Of a DNA stretch of 64,000 nucleotides, positions 24,000 to 33,730 are shown in pieces. Source of the stretch: Asticcacaulis currens. GTDB taxonomy: Bacteria; Pseudomonadota; Alphaproteobacteria; Caulobacterales; Caulobacteraceae. The stretch is taken from positions 1 through 64,000 of the forward strand of contig NZ_JAQQKW010000001.1 in assembly GCF_028550395.1 (NCBI RefSeq), in the 5' to 3' direction. Made by a program: the position numbers and the translations under genes. The notes under the pieces were generated by a model. The model had not been told where the DNA came from, ran no database searches, and was given only the letters and a program-made list of their open reading frames with translations. How positions within the stretch are numbered: the first letter of the stretch is position 1; the number at the start of each line of letters is the position of its first letter.

Positions 24000-26900
24000 T
24001 CACGCCACCGCGGCCGCCTTCTTCGCCTGAATGGCCAGTATCTCGTTCGGCATGACCTGAACGAAGGCCTTCAGCGCATTGTCCCAGTCGTCGAGGATGG
24101 TCTCGGCGCGCGGGGACTGCGTCTTTTCAAAGTGCTCGGCAATCAGGGCCTTAAGATCGGCCTGATCGCTTTCGGGGACCTCACGCAGCGTGATGCCTTC
24201 CGGGTTGATGTATTTGGCGAACGCCCCTTCGGTGTCCCAGACATAGGCGACACCGCCGGTCATGCCCGCGCCGAAATTGGCACCGGTTGAGCCAAGGATA
24301 ACCACCTTGCCGCCGGTCATATACTCACAGGCGTGGGCCCCGGCCCCTTCGACCACGGTCACCGCACCGGAGTTACGCACGGCGAAGCGCTCGCCGACGC
24401 GGCCTGCCACGAACAGCTTGCCCGACGTGGCCCCATAGAGGTTGGTGTTGCCGGCCAGCATCTGGTTCGGCTGCCACTGCTTCGGACGCACGACAATGGT
24501 CGCGCCCGACAGGCCCTTGCCTACATAGTCATTGGACTCACCGACCAGGTCGATGAACAGCCCCTTGACGGCAAAGGCCCCCAGCGACTGACCCGCCGAA
24601 CCGCGCAGTTGCAGCGTCAGGTGTCCGTCGGCCAGCGTGTCGCCGAAGTTCTTGACGAGCAGGTGCGAGGTGCGCGTACCCACCGCGCGCATGGTATTGC
24701 GCACGTCATAGGTCAGCGACATCTTCTCGCCGCGTTCGACCAGCGGCACGGCGTCCTTGACGATCTGAGCGTCCAGCGTGTCGGCCACCGCATTGATCTC
24801 ATGCGGCAGGGTGACCGGCGCGGTCGGATCACTTTCGACGCGCACCAGCAGCGGGTTGAGGTCGAGGTCATCGAGGTGCGCCCCACCGCGCGATACCTGA
24901 CGCAACAGATCGGTGCGGCCGACGGCCTCATCGAGAGAACGCAGACCCAGCGAGGCCAGGATTTCGCGCACTTCTTCGGCGATGAAGCTGAAGAGGTTGA
25001 TGACCTTTTCCGGCGTGCCGGTGAACTTAGCCCGCAGACGCTCGTCCTGCACGCAGACACCGACCGGGCAGGTGTTCGACTGACACTGACGCACCATCAG
25101 ACAGCCAATGGCCACCAGAGACGCCGTGCCGATGCCGAACTCTTCGGCCCCAAGCATAGCGGCGACCACGATGTCGCGCCCCGTGCGCATCCCGCCGTCA
25201 GAGCGCAGACGCACCTGACCGCGCAGATTGTTCATGGTCAGGACCTGATGCGCTTCGCTGAGGCCCAGTTCGAACGGCAGGCCGGCGAACTTGATCGAGG
25301 TGAGCGGCGATGCGCCCGTTCCCCCGACCTGACCCGACACGAGGATGGCATCGGCCTTGGCCTTGGCCACGCCCGCAGCCACCGTACCGATCCCCGACTG
25401 GGACACAAGCTTCACCGTGACGCGGCAGTTCGGATTGATCTGCTTGATGTCGTAGATGAGCTGCGCCAGGTCTTCGATCGAATAGATGTCGTGGTGCGGA
25501 GGCGGCGAAATCAGGCCCACGCCCGGCGTCGAATGGCGCATGCGAGCGATGAATTCCGTGACCTTGAAGCCCGGAAGCTGACCGCCCTCGCCGGGCTTGG
25601 CCCCTTGCGCCACCTTAATCTCGACTTCACGGCACTGGTTGAGGTATTCGGCCGTGACGCCGAACCGGCCCGACGCGATCTGCTTGATAGCCGAGTTGGG
25701 GTTATCACCATTCGGGCGACGGACATAGCGTTCGGGGTCTTCCCCCCCTTCGCCTGAAACCGACCGGGCGCCAATGCGGTTCATCGCGATGTTGAGCGTC
25801 TCGTGCGCTTCGGGGCTGAGGGCGCCGAGCGACATGCCGGGCGTCACGAAGCGCTTACGGATTTCGTTGACCGATTCGACTTCCTCGATATCGATGGGCT
25901 TTGACTTCGGCGCCCAGTCGAGAAGGTCACGCGGCGCGGTGGGTGCGTCCTTCGACATCTTGGCGACCAGACCCGAATAGGTCTTAAAGACCTTATAGTC
26001 CCCGCGCGTCGTCGCATCCTGAAGAAGATGGATCAGCTTCGGCTGATAATAGTGGGTCTCACCCGCCGCGCGCATCTTGTAGAAGCCGCCAATGGGGATG
26101 AGGGCGCGCTTGGACGCCCAGGCTTCGGCGTGCAGCGCGTGAAGCTTGGTTTCGATACCGGCCAGACCAATACCGGAGATGCGCGAGGTCACGCCGGGGA
26201 AGAACTCACCGACGAGCGCCCGCGACAGGCCCAGCGCTTCGAACTCATAGCCGCCGCGATAGGAGGAGATGACCGAGATGCCCTTCTTGGCGAGGATCTT
26301 CATCAGACCCGCCTCGATGGACTTCTTGTAGTTCATGAAGCACTTGTACGAGCTCTGGCTGCCATAGCGGCCTTTATCCAGACGCTCCTGCATCAGTTCG
26401 AGTGCCAGATAAGGATTGATGGCGGTTGCGCCTACGCCCACGAGTACCGCAAAGGCATGGCTATCCATGGCCTCAGCTGAGCGTACGATGATGGAGACGA
26501 AAGAGCGCAGACCTTCCTGCACCAGACGGGCATGGACGCCCGCGGCAGCGAGGATCATCGGCACGCCCATGCGCTCAGGACCCGACTTCTGATCGGTCAG
26601 GACGATCATGGCCGCCCCGTTCTTTACGGCAGCCACAGCCTCATCGCGCAAAGTGTCGAGTACAGCACGCAGGCCCGCCCCCGGCGCCGCACCTTCGGCG
26701 GGCAGCGGGAAGGAGCAATCAAGCTCGGCCACCTGCCCCACATTGCTCGTGGCCAGAAGCCGCTCATACATCCCCGTCGTCATGAAGGGGGAGTCCATCA
26801 CGAGCACATTTGCCTGGGTTGCGTCTTCGGCCAGAATGTTGCCGAGGTTTTTGAAGCGCGTCTTGAGCGACATGCCGGCTTCTTCGCGCAACGGATCGAT

Positions 26901-28520
26901 CGGCGGGTTGGTCACCTGCGCGAAGTTCTGACGGAAATAGTGCGACAGGGGCCGCCACTTTTCTGACAGCACGGCCAGAGGCGTATCGTCGCCCATCGAG
27001 CCGATGGCTTCCTTACCGTCCTTCACCATCGCATCGAGCACGGTGTCGAGGTCTTCGAGCGTGTGACCGGCGGCGATCTGACGCCGGTCCAGTTCCTCAC
27101 CGAAATAGGCGCGCGGCTCCGGCCCCGGTTCGATGATCGAATCGACATCGACCATGTTTTCCAGCCACTTGGTGTAGTCGTGCTTGGAGGCGAGAGCGTC
27201 GAGGATTTCGTCCTCGCTGAAAAGCTTACCGGCTTCGAGGTCCACGGCGATCATGCGGCCCGGTGCGATGGTCATGCGGTGGGCCACACGGTCTTCGGCG
27301 ACGCCCGTCATGCCTGCTTCCGAGCCAACGATCAGCAGACCATCCTGCGTCTGGGTGACGCGTAAGGGGCGCAGGCCGTTGCGGTCTTTCCCCGCGATGA
27401 CCCAACGGCCATCGGTGGCGCAAACCGCAGCCGGGCCGTCCCACGGCTCCATCACGGCGTTGCAGTAGGCATAAAGTGCGCGGTGCGATTCCGGCATGGT
27501 CACGGCTTGCTTCGACCAGGCTTCGGGGATCAGAAGCGCCTTGGCCATCGGGGCCGAGCGCCCGGCGCGCACCAGAAGCTCGAACACGTTATCAAGGGCC
27601 GCAGAGTCAGATCCGCGCGGCTGGATCACCGGCTTTACGTCGCGGTCATTGTCACCAAAGGTCGCCGCCGCCATGCGGATTTCATGCGACTTCATCCAGT
27701 TGACGTTACCGCGCAGGGTATTGATTTCGCCGTTGTGCGCCAGCATACGGAAGGGCTGAGCCAGACGCCATTCCGGGAAAGTGTTGGTCGAGAAGCGCTG
27801 ATGGAAGACCGCGACAGATGAGACAAAGCGCGGGTCCTTCAGGTCGAGATAAAAATCATCGACGAGCTCGGCGCGGAACATACCCTTATAGATGAGCGTC
27901 TTCGACGAGAAGGAGCACAGGTAGCAGTCGAGATTGGCCTCCTCGACCCGCTTTTCGATACGACGGCGGCAGAGGAACATGGCACGTTCCAGCGCCTCTT
28001 CCTCAAGGCCGTCGGGCGCCGCCAGCATGATCTGCTCAATTTCCGGGCGCGTGGAATTGGCGCGCGTGCCCAGTTGCGAGACATCGACCGGCGCCTGACG
28101 CCAGCCATAGAGGTAGAAGCCTGAGCGCAGGATTTCGGATTCAACGATCGTACGCGCGGCTTCCTGTGCGCCGAGGTCATTGCGCGGCAGGAAGACCTGG
28201 CCAACAAGGACAGGACCCGGGCGAGGTTCGTGGCCGATATTGCGCACCTGCTCGCGGAAAAAGTCCTGCGGCACATTGATCATGATGCCCGCGCCGTCGC
28301 CCGACTTGCCGTCGGCATCGACCGCGCCGCGGTGGAAGAGGGCCTTTAGCGCCTTTACCGCCAGTTCCACAACGTCACGGCGCGGCTGGCCATCAATGGA
28401 ACAGACCACGCCGACGCCACAGGCGTCGAATTCCGTGCGCGGATCATAGGCGTCGGCCTCGATCAGGGCGTTACGGTTGCGGTGATAGAGTTCGTAAGAC
28501 GAGGAGCCGGAAGAGATCAT
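24000..28520 (-). CDS. gltB: Glutamate synthase (NADPH) large subunit
   Basis: Alpha subunit of bacterial GOGAT, converting glutamine and 2-oxoglutarate to two glutamates; 1506 aa. A short propeptide is followed by the N-terminal nucleophile C34 (DACGVGVV) of the class II glutaminase domain (about 34-430), a central linker domain, the FMN-binding synthase barrel (about 780-1180) with the cysteine cluster CLMVRQCQSNTCPVG for the 3Fe-4S centre, and a C-terminal beta-helix of GxGxG repeats (about 1230-1490). The start at 28520 is fixed by a 4-bp ATGA overlap with gltD and by the C34 position. gltD comes first, the reverse of the E. coli order. Confidence 0.98.
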   Translation of the reverse strand: MISSGSSSYELYHRNRNALIEADAYDPRTEFDACGVGVVCSIDGQPRRDVVELAVKALKALFHRGAVDADGKSGDGAGIMINVPQDFFREQVRNIGHEPRPGPVLVGQVFLPRNDLGAQEAARTIVESEILRSGFYLYGWRQAPVDVSQLGTRANSTRPEIEQIMLAAPDGLEEEALERAMFLCRRRIEKRVEEANLDCYLCSFSSKTLIYKGMFRAELVDDFYLDLKDPRFVSSVAVFHQRFSTNTFPEWRLAQPFRMLAHNGEINTLRGNVNWMKSHEIRMAAATFGDNDRDVKPVIQPRGSDSAALDNVFELLVRAGRSAPMAKALLIPEAWSKQAVTMPESHRALYAYCNAVMEPWDGPAAVCATDGRWVIAGKDRNGLRPLRVTQTQDGLLIVGSEAGMTGVAEDRVAHRMTIAPGRMIAVDLEAGKLFSEDEILDALASKHDYTKWLENMVDVDSIIEPGPEPRAYFGEELDRRQIAAGHTLEDLDTVLDAMVKDGKEAIGSMGDDTPLAVLSEKWRPLSHYFRQNFAQVTNPPIDPLREEAGMSLKTRFKNLGNILAEDATQANVLVMDSPFMTTGMYERLLATSNVGQVAELDCSFPLPAEGAAPGAGLRAVLDTLRDEAVAAVKNGAAMIVLTDQKSGPERMGVPMILAAAGVHARLVQEGLRSFVSIIVRSAEAMDSHAFAVLVGVGATAINPYLALELMQERLDKGRYGSQSSYKCFMNYKKSIEAGLMKILAKKGISVISSYRGGYEFEALGLSRALVGEFFPGVTSRISGIGLAGIETKLHALHAEAWASKRALIPIGGFYKMRAAGETHYYQPKLIHLLQDATTRGDYKVFKTYSGLVAKMSKDAPTAPRDLLDWAPKSKPIDIEEVESVNEIRKRFVTPGMSLGALSPEAHETLNIAMNRIGARSVSGEGGEDPERYVRRPNGDNPNSAIKQIASGRFGVTAEYLNQCREVEIKVAQGAKPGEGGQLPGFKVTEFIARMRHSTPGVGLISPPPHHDIYSIEDLAQLIYDIKQINPNCRVTVKLVSQSGIGTVAAGVAKAKADAILVSGQVGGTGASPLTSIKFAGLPFELGLSEAHQVLTMNNLRGQVRLRSDGGMRTGRDIVVAAMLGAEEFGIGTASLVAIGCLMVRQCQSNTCPVGVCVQDERLRAKFTGTPEKVINLFSFIAEEVREILASLGLRSLDEAVGRTDLLRQVSRGGAHLDDLDLNPLLVRVESDPTAPVTLPHEINAVADTLDAQIVKDAVPLVERGEKMSLTYDVRNTMRAVGTRTSHLLVKNFGDTLADGHLTLQLRGSAGQSLGAFAVKGLFIDLVGESNDYVGKGLSGATIVVRPKQWQPNQMLAGNTNLYGATSGKLFVAGRVGERFAVRNSGAVTVVEGAGAHACEYMTGGKVVILGSTGANFGAGMTGGVAYVWDTEGAFAKYINPEGITLREVPESDQADLKALIAEHFEKTQSPRAETILDDWDNALKAFVQVMPNEILAIQAKKAAAVA

Positions 28521-29962
28521 TGAGCGGCCTCCAGAGAAGCGGATACGTTTGACTGAATATAGTGGTGGATGTCGGCGGCGGCGTCCTGTCCTTCGCGGAC
28601 GGCCCACACGACCAGCGACGCGCCGCGCACGATGTCGCCGGCGGCAAAGACGCCCGGTACAAAGGTCTGGAACTCACCGGCCTGCACCTTGATCGTGCCC
28701 CACTTGGTGACTTCAAGGCCCGGCTGATTGAACAGGACCGGGATGTTTTCCGGCTCAAAGCCCAGTGCCTCAATGACAATGTCGGCGGGTAGGTCGTTTT
28801 CGGCACCGGGGATGTCCTCGATGCCCTGTCTTCCTTGCGCGTCCGGCGTCGTCAGGCGCATACGCTGGATGCGCAGGCCCGACACGTGCTCGGCATCGCC
28901 CAGCACGGCCTTGGGGGCCGACAGCCATTCAAACTTGACGCCCTCTTCCTCCGCATTGGCCACTTCGCGGTCAGAGCCCGGCATATTGGCGCGGTCACGG
29001 CGGTAGACGCAGGTCACGGCCTTCGCGCCCTGACGGGTCGCGGTGCGCACACAGTCCATGGCGGTGTCGCCGCCGCCGATGACCACGACGGTCTTACCTT
29101 CGGCGTTCAGCGTGCCGTTGTCATAGGCCTCAACCGCATCGCCAAAGCCCTTGCGGTTGGAGGCGGTCAGGTAATCGAGCGCCGCCACGACGCCCTTTGA
29201 GCCGCAGCCCGGCACGCTCAGTCGGCGCACCTTATAGACGCCGGTGGCGATCAGAATGGCGTCGTGCTTCTGACGCAGCTCCTCAAACGACACATCATTG
29301 CCGATATCGCAGTTGAGGACGAATTCGACACCGGAATCGGCCAGACGCTGGGTACGGCGCAGAACGACGTCCTTTTCCAGCTTGAACGACGGAATGCCGT
29401 AGGTCAGAAGCCCACCGGGGCGATCGTAGCGATCATAAATCGTGACCTTGTAACCGAGCGTGCGCAGACGATCGGCTGCAGCGATACCGGCTGGCCCCGC
29501 CCCGATGATGCCGACGCTTTCACCTCGTTCAAGTGCGGGTACGATGGGCTCGATCCAGCCCTCTTCGAAGGCCATGTCGTTGACGTAGCGTTCGACCGCG
29601 CCGATGGTGACGTTTTCCCAGCCTGACTGCTCCAGTACGCACGAACCTTCACACAGACGATCCTGCGGGCAGATGCGACCGCAGATTTCCGGCAGGGTCG
29701 AGGTCGCCGAGGACAGGCGGAAGGCCTCCTCAAAGCGCCCTTCGGCGGTCATGCGCAGCCAGTCGGGGATATTATTCTGCAGCGGGCAGCCCGACTGACA
29801 GAAGGGCACACCGCACTGCGCGCAGCGCGAGGCCTGCGCATTGGCCTGCTCCGGTTTGAAATCGGAGTAGATTTCATTGAAATTTGTGATGCGGGTCTTC
29901 GCTTCGGCCTTAGGCGGCGTCTTCTTGTATTCAACGACGAAGCGGTTCGTCTCGTAGGTCAT
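28517..29962 (-). CDS. gltD: Glutamate synthase (NADPH) small subunit
   Basis: Beta subunit of GOGAT that takes electrons from NADPH via FAD and two 4Fe-4S clusters and delivers them to GltB; 481 aa. N-terminal cluster cysteines are CAQCGVPFCQSGCP (about 46-59) and CPQDRLCEGSC (about 98-108). The FAD-binding GIIGAGPAGIAAADRL lies near residue 150 and the NADPH-binding VVVIGGGDTAMDC near 290. First cistron of gltD-gltB. A hairpin in its leader (29991-30008) might affect expression. Confidence 0.97.
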   Translation of the reverse strand: MTYETNRFVVEYKKTPPKAEAKTRITNFNEIYSDFKPEQANAQASRCAQCGVPFCQSGCPLQNNIPDWLRMTAEGRFEEAFRLSSATSTLPEICGRICPQDRLCEGSCVLEQSGWENVTIGAVERYVNDMAFEEGWIEPIVPALERGESVGIIGAGPAGIAAADRLRTLGYKVTIYDRYDRPGGLLTYGIPSFKLEKDVVLRRTQRLADSGVEFVLNCDIGNDVSFEELRQKHDAILIATGVYKVRRLSVPGCGSKGVVAALDYLTASNRKGFGDAVEAYDNGTLNAEGKTVVVIGGGDTAMDCVRTATRQGAKAVTCVYRRDRANMPGSDREVANAEEEGVKFEWLSAPKAVLGDAEHVSGLRIQRMRLTTPDAQGRQGIEDIPGAENDLPADIVIEALGFEPENIPVLFNQPGLEVTKWGTIKVQAGEFQTFVPGVFAAGDIVRGASLVVWAVREGQDAAADIHHYIQSNVSASLEAAQ

Positions 29963-29990
29963 AGGCCCAACCTCACAACTCGGTGCAAAA

Positions 29991-30008
29991 CCTTCCGTTT
30001 CCGGAAGG
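29991..30008 (-). promoter_or_regulatory. Leader hairpin upstream of gltD
   Basis: CCTTCCG and CGGAAGG form a perfect 7-bp stem with a 4-nt loop, 29 bp upstream of the gltD ATG, followed on the minus strand by TTTTG. It looks like a short attenuator or a protein-binding dyad; the U-tract is only four residues. Confidence 0.4.
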
Positions 30009-30225
30009 AAAATTTAGCTTGTTACAGCACGCTAAAACGCCCTAAAGCGCAAAAGCCCGCTGAGTTAAAGCGGAAAATGATGTTTTCCGGCGTTTCCCGC
30101 CAAAATCGCGACCAAAAACCGAGGTCGTGGGATTTTTGCCGGGGTAGTTACAAATCGTACTATTTCACATGCCTTTTTTCCGGTTTTATCACCCCGTTTC
30201 CGGAGCGTAAACCGAAGGTCCAGAC

Positions 30226-30282
30226 ATAAGAACCCCCCAGTGTCTGCCGGGGCAATCCCGGCAAATCCTGAGGGGCGTTTCC
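30226..30282 (-). terminator. Probable terminator after amt
   Basis: On the minus strand a nested structure (CCCCTCAG ... CTGGGGGG enclosing GCCGGG ... CCCGGC) follows the amt stop by about 95 bp and ends in GGGGTTCTT. The outer stem has a bulge and the U-tract is weak, so termination is probable rather than certain. Confidence 0.45.
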
Positions 30283-30375
30283 GTTCCGGTTTTTAAGTCC
30301 TTGCCGCTCTTATCGGGCGGGGCTGTCCTTGACCGGTTCCGGTTCAGCCCCTTGTCCCTTTGATGGGCGTCCGGG

Positions 30376-31659
30376 CTATCCGTGCTGGGTCTCTCCGTGC
30401 TGTGTCGCGTCAAGACCCTCGATCTCCTGCTCCTCGTCCACACGCAGGCCTGTGGTGAATTTGCAGATCATCAGAATGAGGAAGGTGACCACCGCGCTCC
30501 AGCCGATCACGACCACGAGGCCCAGCACCTGTTTAAGTACGGTGGCGTCCTTGGCCAGCGCATTGATGCTTTGATTAGCGAAGACCGCCGTCAACACCGC
30601 ACCCACAAGACCGCCGACGCCGTGCACGCCAAAGGCGTCCAGACTATCATCGTACTTGAAGGCTTTTTTGAGAGCCGTCGCCCCGAAGAAGCAGGCGATG
30701 CCGCCGATAAAGCCGATGGCCAGCGCGCCCTTAGGATCGACAAAGCCCGCCGCCGGCGTAATGGCGACAAGGCCCGCCACAATGCCCGAAATCATGCCGA
30801 GCAGGGTCGGTTGCTTGCGCTCAAACCACTCGACGATCGTCCAGCCGACGGCGCCCGTCATGGCGGCAACGATGGTGTTGAGCACGGCAACTGAGGCCAG
30901 CGCATCCGCCGTCCAGGCCGACCCGCCGTTAAAGCCGAGCCAGCCGACCAGCAGCAGCGACGCGCCGATCATGGTAAAGGCCAGATTGTGCGGCGGCATA
31001 TAGTCGCGCGGGAAGCCCCGGCGCGGCCCGAGAACGAGCGCGCAGACAAGGCCCGCAATACCCGAATTGACGTGCACCACCGCCCCGCCGGCGAAATCAA
31101 GTACGCCCATGCTGCCGAGGAAACCGCCGCCCCACACCCAGTGACACACCGGCGCATAGACCAGCAGAGTCCAAAGGGCCGTAAACAGCAGGAAGGCCGA
31201 AAACTTCAGACGCTCGGCAAAGGCCCCGGCGATCAGAGCCGGGGTGATGATGGCAAAGGTCATCTGATAGGCGACCCACAGAAACTCCGGCAGTTGCGGC
31301 GCCAGACCGAACGCCGTCTGCATGGTCACGCCGTTGAGCAGCACCGCATCGAACGAGCCGATAAAGCGGTTCAGCCCTTCATTGCCATTGAGGCCGAACG
31401 ACAGCGAATAGCCTGCCACGATCCACAGGACCGAGACGACAACGGCGGCGGCCACCGACTGCGCCATCGTCGCCAGCACGTTCTTCTTGCGGACCATGCC
31501 GCCATAGAACAGGGCCAGACCCGGCAGGGTCATCAACAGCACCAGCGCCGTGGAGACGATGATCCACGACGTGTGACCGCTATCAAGCGCCAAAACCGCC
31601 TGATGCTTGAGAAGCGCCGGTGCTGCCGTCGCTGCTGCTGCCACTGATCCCGTCGTCAT
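30376..31659 (-). CDS. amt: Ammonium transporter
   Basis: A 427-aa Amt/MEP/Rh channel that brings ammonium into the cell. About eleven hydrophobic helices follow an Ala-rich N-terminus. The twin pore histidines are seen in DFAGGAVVHVNSG and AFGVHGVGGLVGA, with the family signature of helix 5 around GGAVVHVN. ATG 31659 (MTTGSVAAAA) is preferred to the longer frame that begins 18 codons upstream. A glnK/PII gene, often linked to amt, is not seen next to it. It lies upstream of gltD-gltB on the same strand, grouping ammonium uptake with GOGAT. Confidence 0.95.
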   Translation of the reverse strand: MTTGSVAAAATAAPALLKHQAVLALDSGHTSWIIVSTALVLLMTLPGLALFYGGMVRKKNVLATMAQSVAAAVVVSVLWIVAGYSLSFGLNGNEGLNRFIGSFDAVLLNGVTMQTAFGLAPQLPEFLWVAYQMTFAIITPALIAGAFAERLKFSAFLLFTALWTLLVYAPVCHWVWGGGFLGSMGVLDFAGGAVVHVNSGIAGLVCALVLGPRRGFPRDYMPPHNLAFTMIGASLLLVGWLGFNGGSAWTADALASVAVLNTIVAAMTGAVGWTIVEWFERKQPTLLGMISGIVAGLVAITPAAGFVDPKGALAIGFIGGIACFFGATALKKAFKYDDSLDAFGVHGVGGLVGAVLTAVFANQSINALAKDATVLKQVLGLVVVIGWSAVVTFLILMICKFTTGLRVDEEQEIEGLDATQHGETQHG

Positions 31660-32198
31660 ACCGCCTGAACCCCGATCACACTCTGAAAAGGTTTGGAAAA
31701 CTCGCATCTGCACACATCGCCCAGCCCTCAGGCTTGACGTTGCGCGTCACAGTTTTTCCGACATTTTTGCTCTTTGCGCGAAATTTTACCGAAAAGCGAG
31801 CAAATTTTGCGTCATCTGGCAAAAAAATTCACAAACCGCGTTTCCGACTGTTGCAGAGCGGTAGAAAGGGTCGCTTACGTCATTTCTGATAGTGGCTTGC
31901 TTAAGCCCCCTACCGGACCTTGGTCTTTTCCGGCGGCGTATCTGGGCATGTCGGCCAGCGCCCAATCATAGGCGTTACGGATTTAAGCCTGACTGAACCC
32001 CTGATCCCAAAGCTCCGTCATCAGAGTATTCAGAACATGCTCCAGAGCGCTTTCGCTGACCGATACGTCCATCTCGCGCAGATGCCGACACCTGACCCGC
32101 CGACTGGGCCGCCAGATCATAGGCACCAAAGAGTCCTGTCTCTTCGCTCGTCAGGTCATTATCGATGATAAAACCTTTCTTATAGAAGCGGGACGGCC
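31660..32198. other. Intergenic region upstream of amt
   Basis: About 540 bp. The part next to amt (31680-31870) is AT-rich with TTTTTCC and AAAATTT tracts and should carry the amt promoter, expected to be nitrogen-regulated. I did not find a convincing -24/-12 sigma-54 element by eye. The part nearest the aminotransferase gene contains a possible frameshifted coding remnant, annotated separately. Confidence 0.45.
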
Positions 32199-32199
32199 C
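31983..32199 (-). pseudogene. Possible frameshifted coding remnant
   Basis: On the minus strand one frame reads FYKKGFIIDNDLTSEETG and LFGAYDLAAQSAGQ. After about 32085 a different frame reads MDVSVSESALEHVLNTLM and TELWDQGFSQA before a TAA at 31985-31983. Both pieces have protein-like composition and join across a single shift, but there is no start codon upstream. I do not recognise the protein. It may be a decayed gene or coincidence. Confidence 0.22.
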
Positions 32200-33356
32200 T
32201 ACTTGAACGCCTTTACCGCCGCGACGATCTGGCTTTGCGTTTCGGCTGTGAGATAGGGGCTGAACGGCAGGCTGATCACCGTCTTCGACTTGGCTTCCGA
32301 CACGCTCAGATCGCCCGTGCCGGATTTGAACATCGCATAGCCCGGCTGCTGATGCAGGGGGATGGGGTAATAGACCGCCGTCGGGATGCCTTTTTCACGA
32401 AGAAAAACTTGCAGGCCGTCGCGGTTTTCATGCTCGATCGTATATTGCGCCCAGGTCGAGACGTAGCCGTCCTTCACATAGGGCACGCTGGTCACATAGC
32501 CCTCCAGCGCCTCATTATAGCGTTTGGCCACGGCCTGACGCAGGTCAATCTCTTCGGCAAAGATGGCCAGCTTTTCGATCAGTACGGCGGCCTGAATCGT
32601 ATCAAGGCGCGAATTCATGCCGATGCGCACGTTCAGATATTTCGCCTCATGGGTGTAGTTCATGGTCGCGGCGTCAGTCGGCGTCGCACCGCCGTGCACC
32701 CGGAACGAGATCAGGCGTTCAAGAAGCGCATCGTCATTGAGGACCACCGCGCCGCCGTCGCCATAGCAACCCAGCGGCTTGGCCGGATAGAAGCTTGTCG
32801 AGGTCGCGTTTGCCCATTCCAGTGGCTGCTTTCCGTCGATGGTGCAGCCAAAGCCCTGAGCCGAGTCGGCAATCAGGAACAGATCATGTGCCTTCGTGAT
32901 CCTGGAAATCGCCGGATAGTCAGCTGCCTGGCCAAACAGATCAACAGCGATGACAGCTGCGGGTTTCAGACGCCCTTCGGCCTTCACCGCAGCAATAGCG
33001 GCCTCAAGCTTCACCGGGTCCATATTGTAGGTTTTTGGATCGATATCGACAAAGACCGGCTCAGCCCCGGTCATCGGCACGACTTCCGCGGTCGCAACGA
33101 AGGTAAAGGCCGGAACAAAGACGGCATCGCCCTTGCCCACACCCAGGCCAAGCAGAACCAATTCGATCGCATCGGTGCCGTTGGCGCATGACAGAGCATG
33201 ACGGGCGCCGGCAAATTTCGCGAGATCGCTTTCAAAGGTGCGAACCTCCGGCCCCATGATGTAAGCGCCATGCGCCAGAACCTTTTTGATCCCGTCTTCG
33301 ATCGACGCTCCGATGCGTTCACGCTGCGCACCGAGATCAATAAAAGGAATAGCCAT
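32199..33356 (-). CDS. DegT/DnrJ/EryC1/StrS-family sugar aminotransferase
   Basis: A PLP-dependent enzyme of 385 aa that transfers an amino group to a keto-sugar nucleotide. Visible are the cofactor-phosphate region CANGTDAIELVLLGLG (57-72), ADSAQGFG (163-170) with the Asp that pairs with the pyridine nitrogen, and the Schiff-base lysine K193 in SFYPAKPLGCYGDGG. The pattern is closest to WbpE/WlbC/VioA-like enzymes, which make 3- or 4-amino sugars for O-antigen; it does not look like PseC. Sequence alone does not fix the substrate. It lies some 3 kb from pse genes and may serve surface polysaccharide synthesis. Confidence 0.9.
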   Translation of the reverse strand: MAIPFIDLGAQRERIGASIEDGIKKVLAHGAYIMGPEVRTFESDLAKFAGARHALSCANGTDAIELVLLGLGVGKGDAVFVPAFTFVATAEVVPMTGAEPVFVDIDPKTYNMDPVKLEAAIAAVKAEGRLKPAAVIAVDLFGQAADYPAISRITKAHDLFLIADSAQGFGCTIDGKQPLEWANATSTSFYPAKPLGCYGDGGAVVLNDDALLERLISFRVHGGATPTDAATMNYTHEAKYLNVRIGMNSRLDTIQAAVLIEKLAIFAEEIDLRQAVAKRYNEALEGYVTSVPYVKDGYVSTWAQYTIEHENRDGLQVFLREKGIPTAVYYPIPLHQQPGYAMFKSGTGDLSVSEAKSKTVISLPFSPYLTAETQSQIVAAVKAFK

Positions 33357-33730
33357 GGAGACACCTGCACAGAAGCCAACGAAAGTTGAGGCAGAGACTT
33401 ATCACCCCTCACGTCCAGTGCACCTCAAAAGGCATTACCTATCGTTTCATCTGCGCCCTATCGTCGCGGCCTGAGACGACAAAGGTTCAGATACCGTATA
33501 CGCGCTCACTTGTCGGACATTTACCTGAGCAAGCCGCCGTGCTAAGGCGGCGACAGAAGTGATCCGAACGCTTCGGATTTCGCTTGAGCCCGCGGCGGCT
33601 TTTGCGCATAAGAGCCGCGTGTGAGCGCTAACATTTTTTTACCGGAGGCAGTTTGGCCCTTGCGCCGGGCGGTCTGCGGGATCATTTCCGTCGCACAGGC
33701 AAACGCCTTATTCCTTCAGGGAGACTTACC
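33357..33730. other. Divergent intergenic region (aminotransferase / aldehyde dehydrogenase)
   Basis: The 374-bp gap must hold promoters for both divergent genes. A short hairpin GCCGCC / GGCGGC is at 33533-33551, without a U-tract. The dehydrogenase ribosome binding site (GGGAG) lies at about 33718-33723. No gene is supported. Confidence 0.45.

Larger units (their letters stand above)
29963..30375. other. Intergenic region between amt and gltD
   Basis: A 413-bp gap holding the amt terminator-like structure (30226-30282) and the gltD promoter and leader, including the hairpin at 29991-30008. The stretch 30070-30185 is AT-rich compared with the genes and is the likely promoter zone. No gene is supported; a small minus-strand open frame at 30189-30443 overlaps amt and has no family resemblance. 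Confidence 0.5.

Noticed and set aside
24333-25757. 474-codon open frame on the plus strand
   Set aside because: It lies opposite the FMN-binding and C-terminal parts of gltB and has shadow-type composition (Arg, Gln, Ala, His), with no family motif.
32235-33191. 318-codon open frame on the plus strand
   Set aside because: Antisense to the DegT aminotransferase, which has its complete active site; composition is that of a shadow frame.
32199-33356. Assignment of the DegT aminotransferase as PseC
   Set aside because: The N-terminal sequence and the K193 context resemble WbpE/VioA-type enzymes more than PseC, and the gene is separated from pseG by several unrelated genes.
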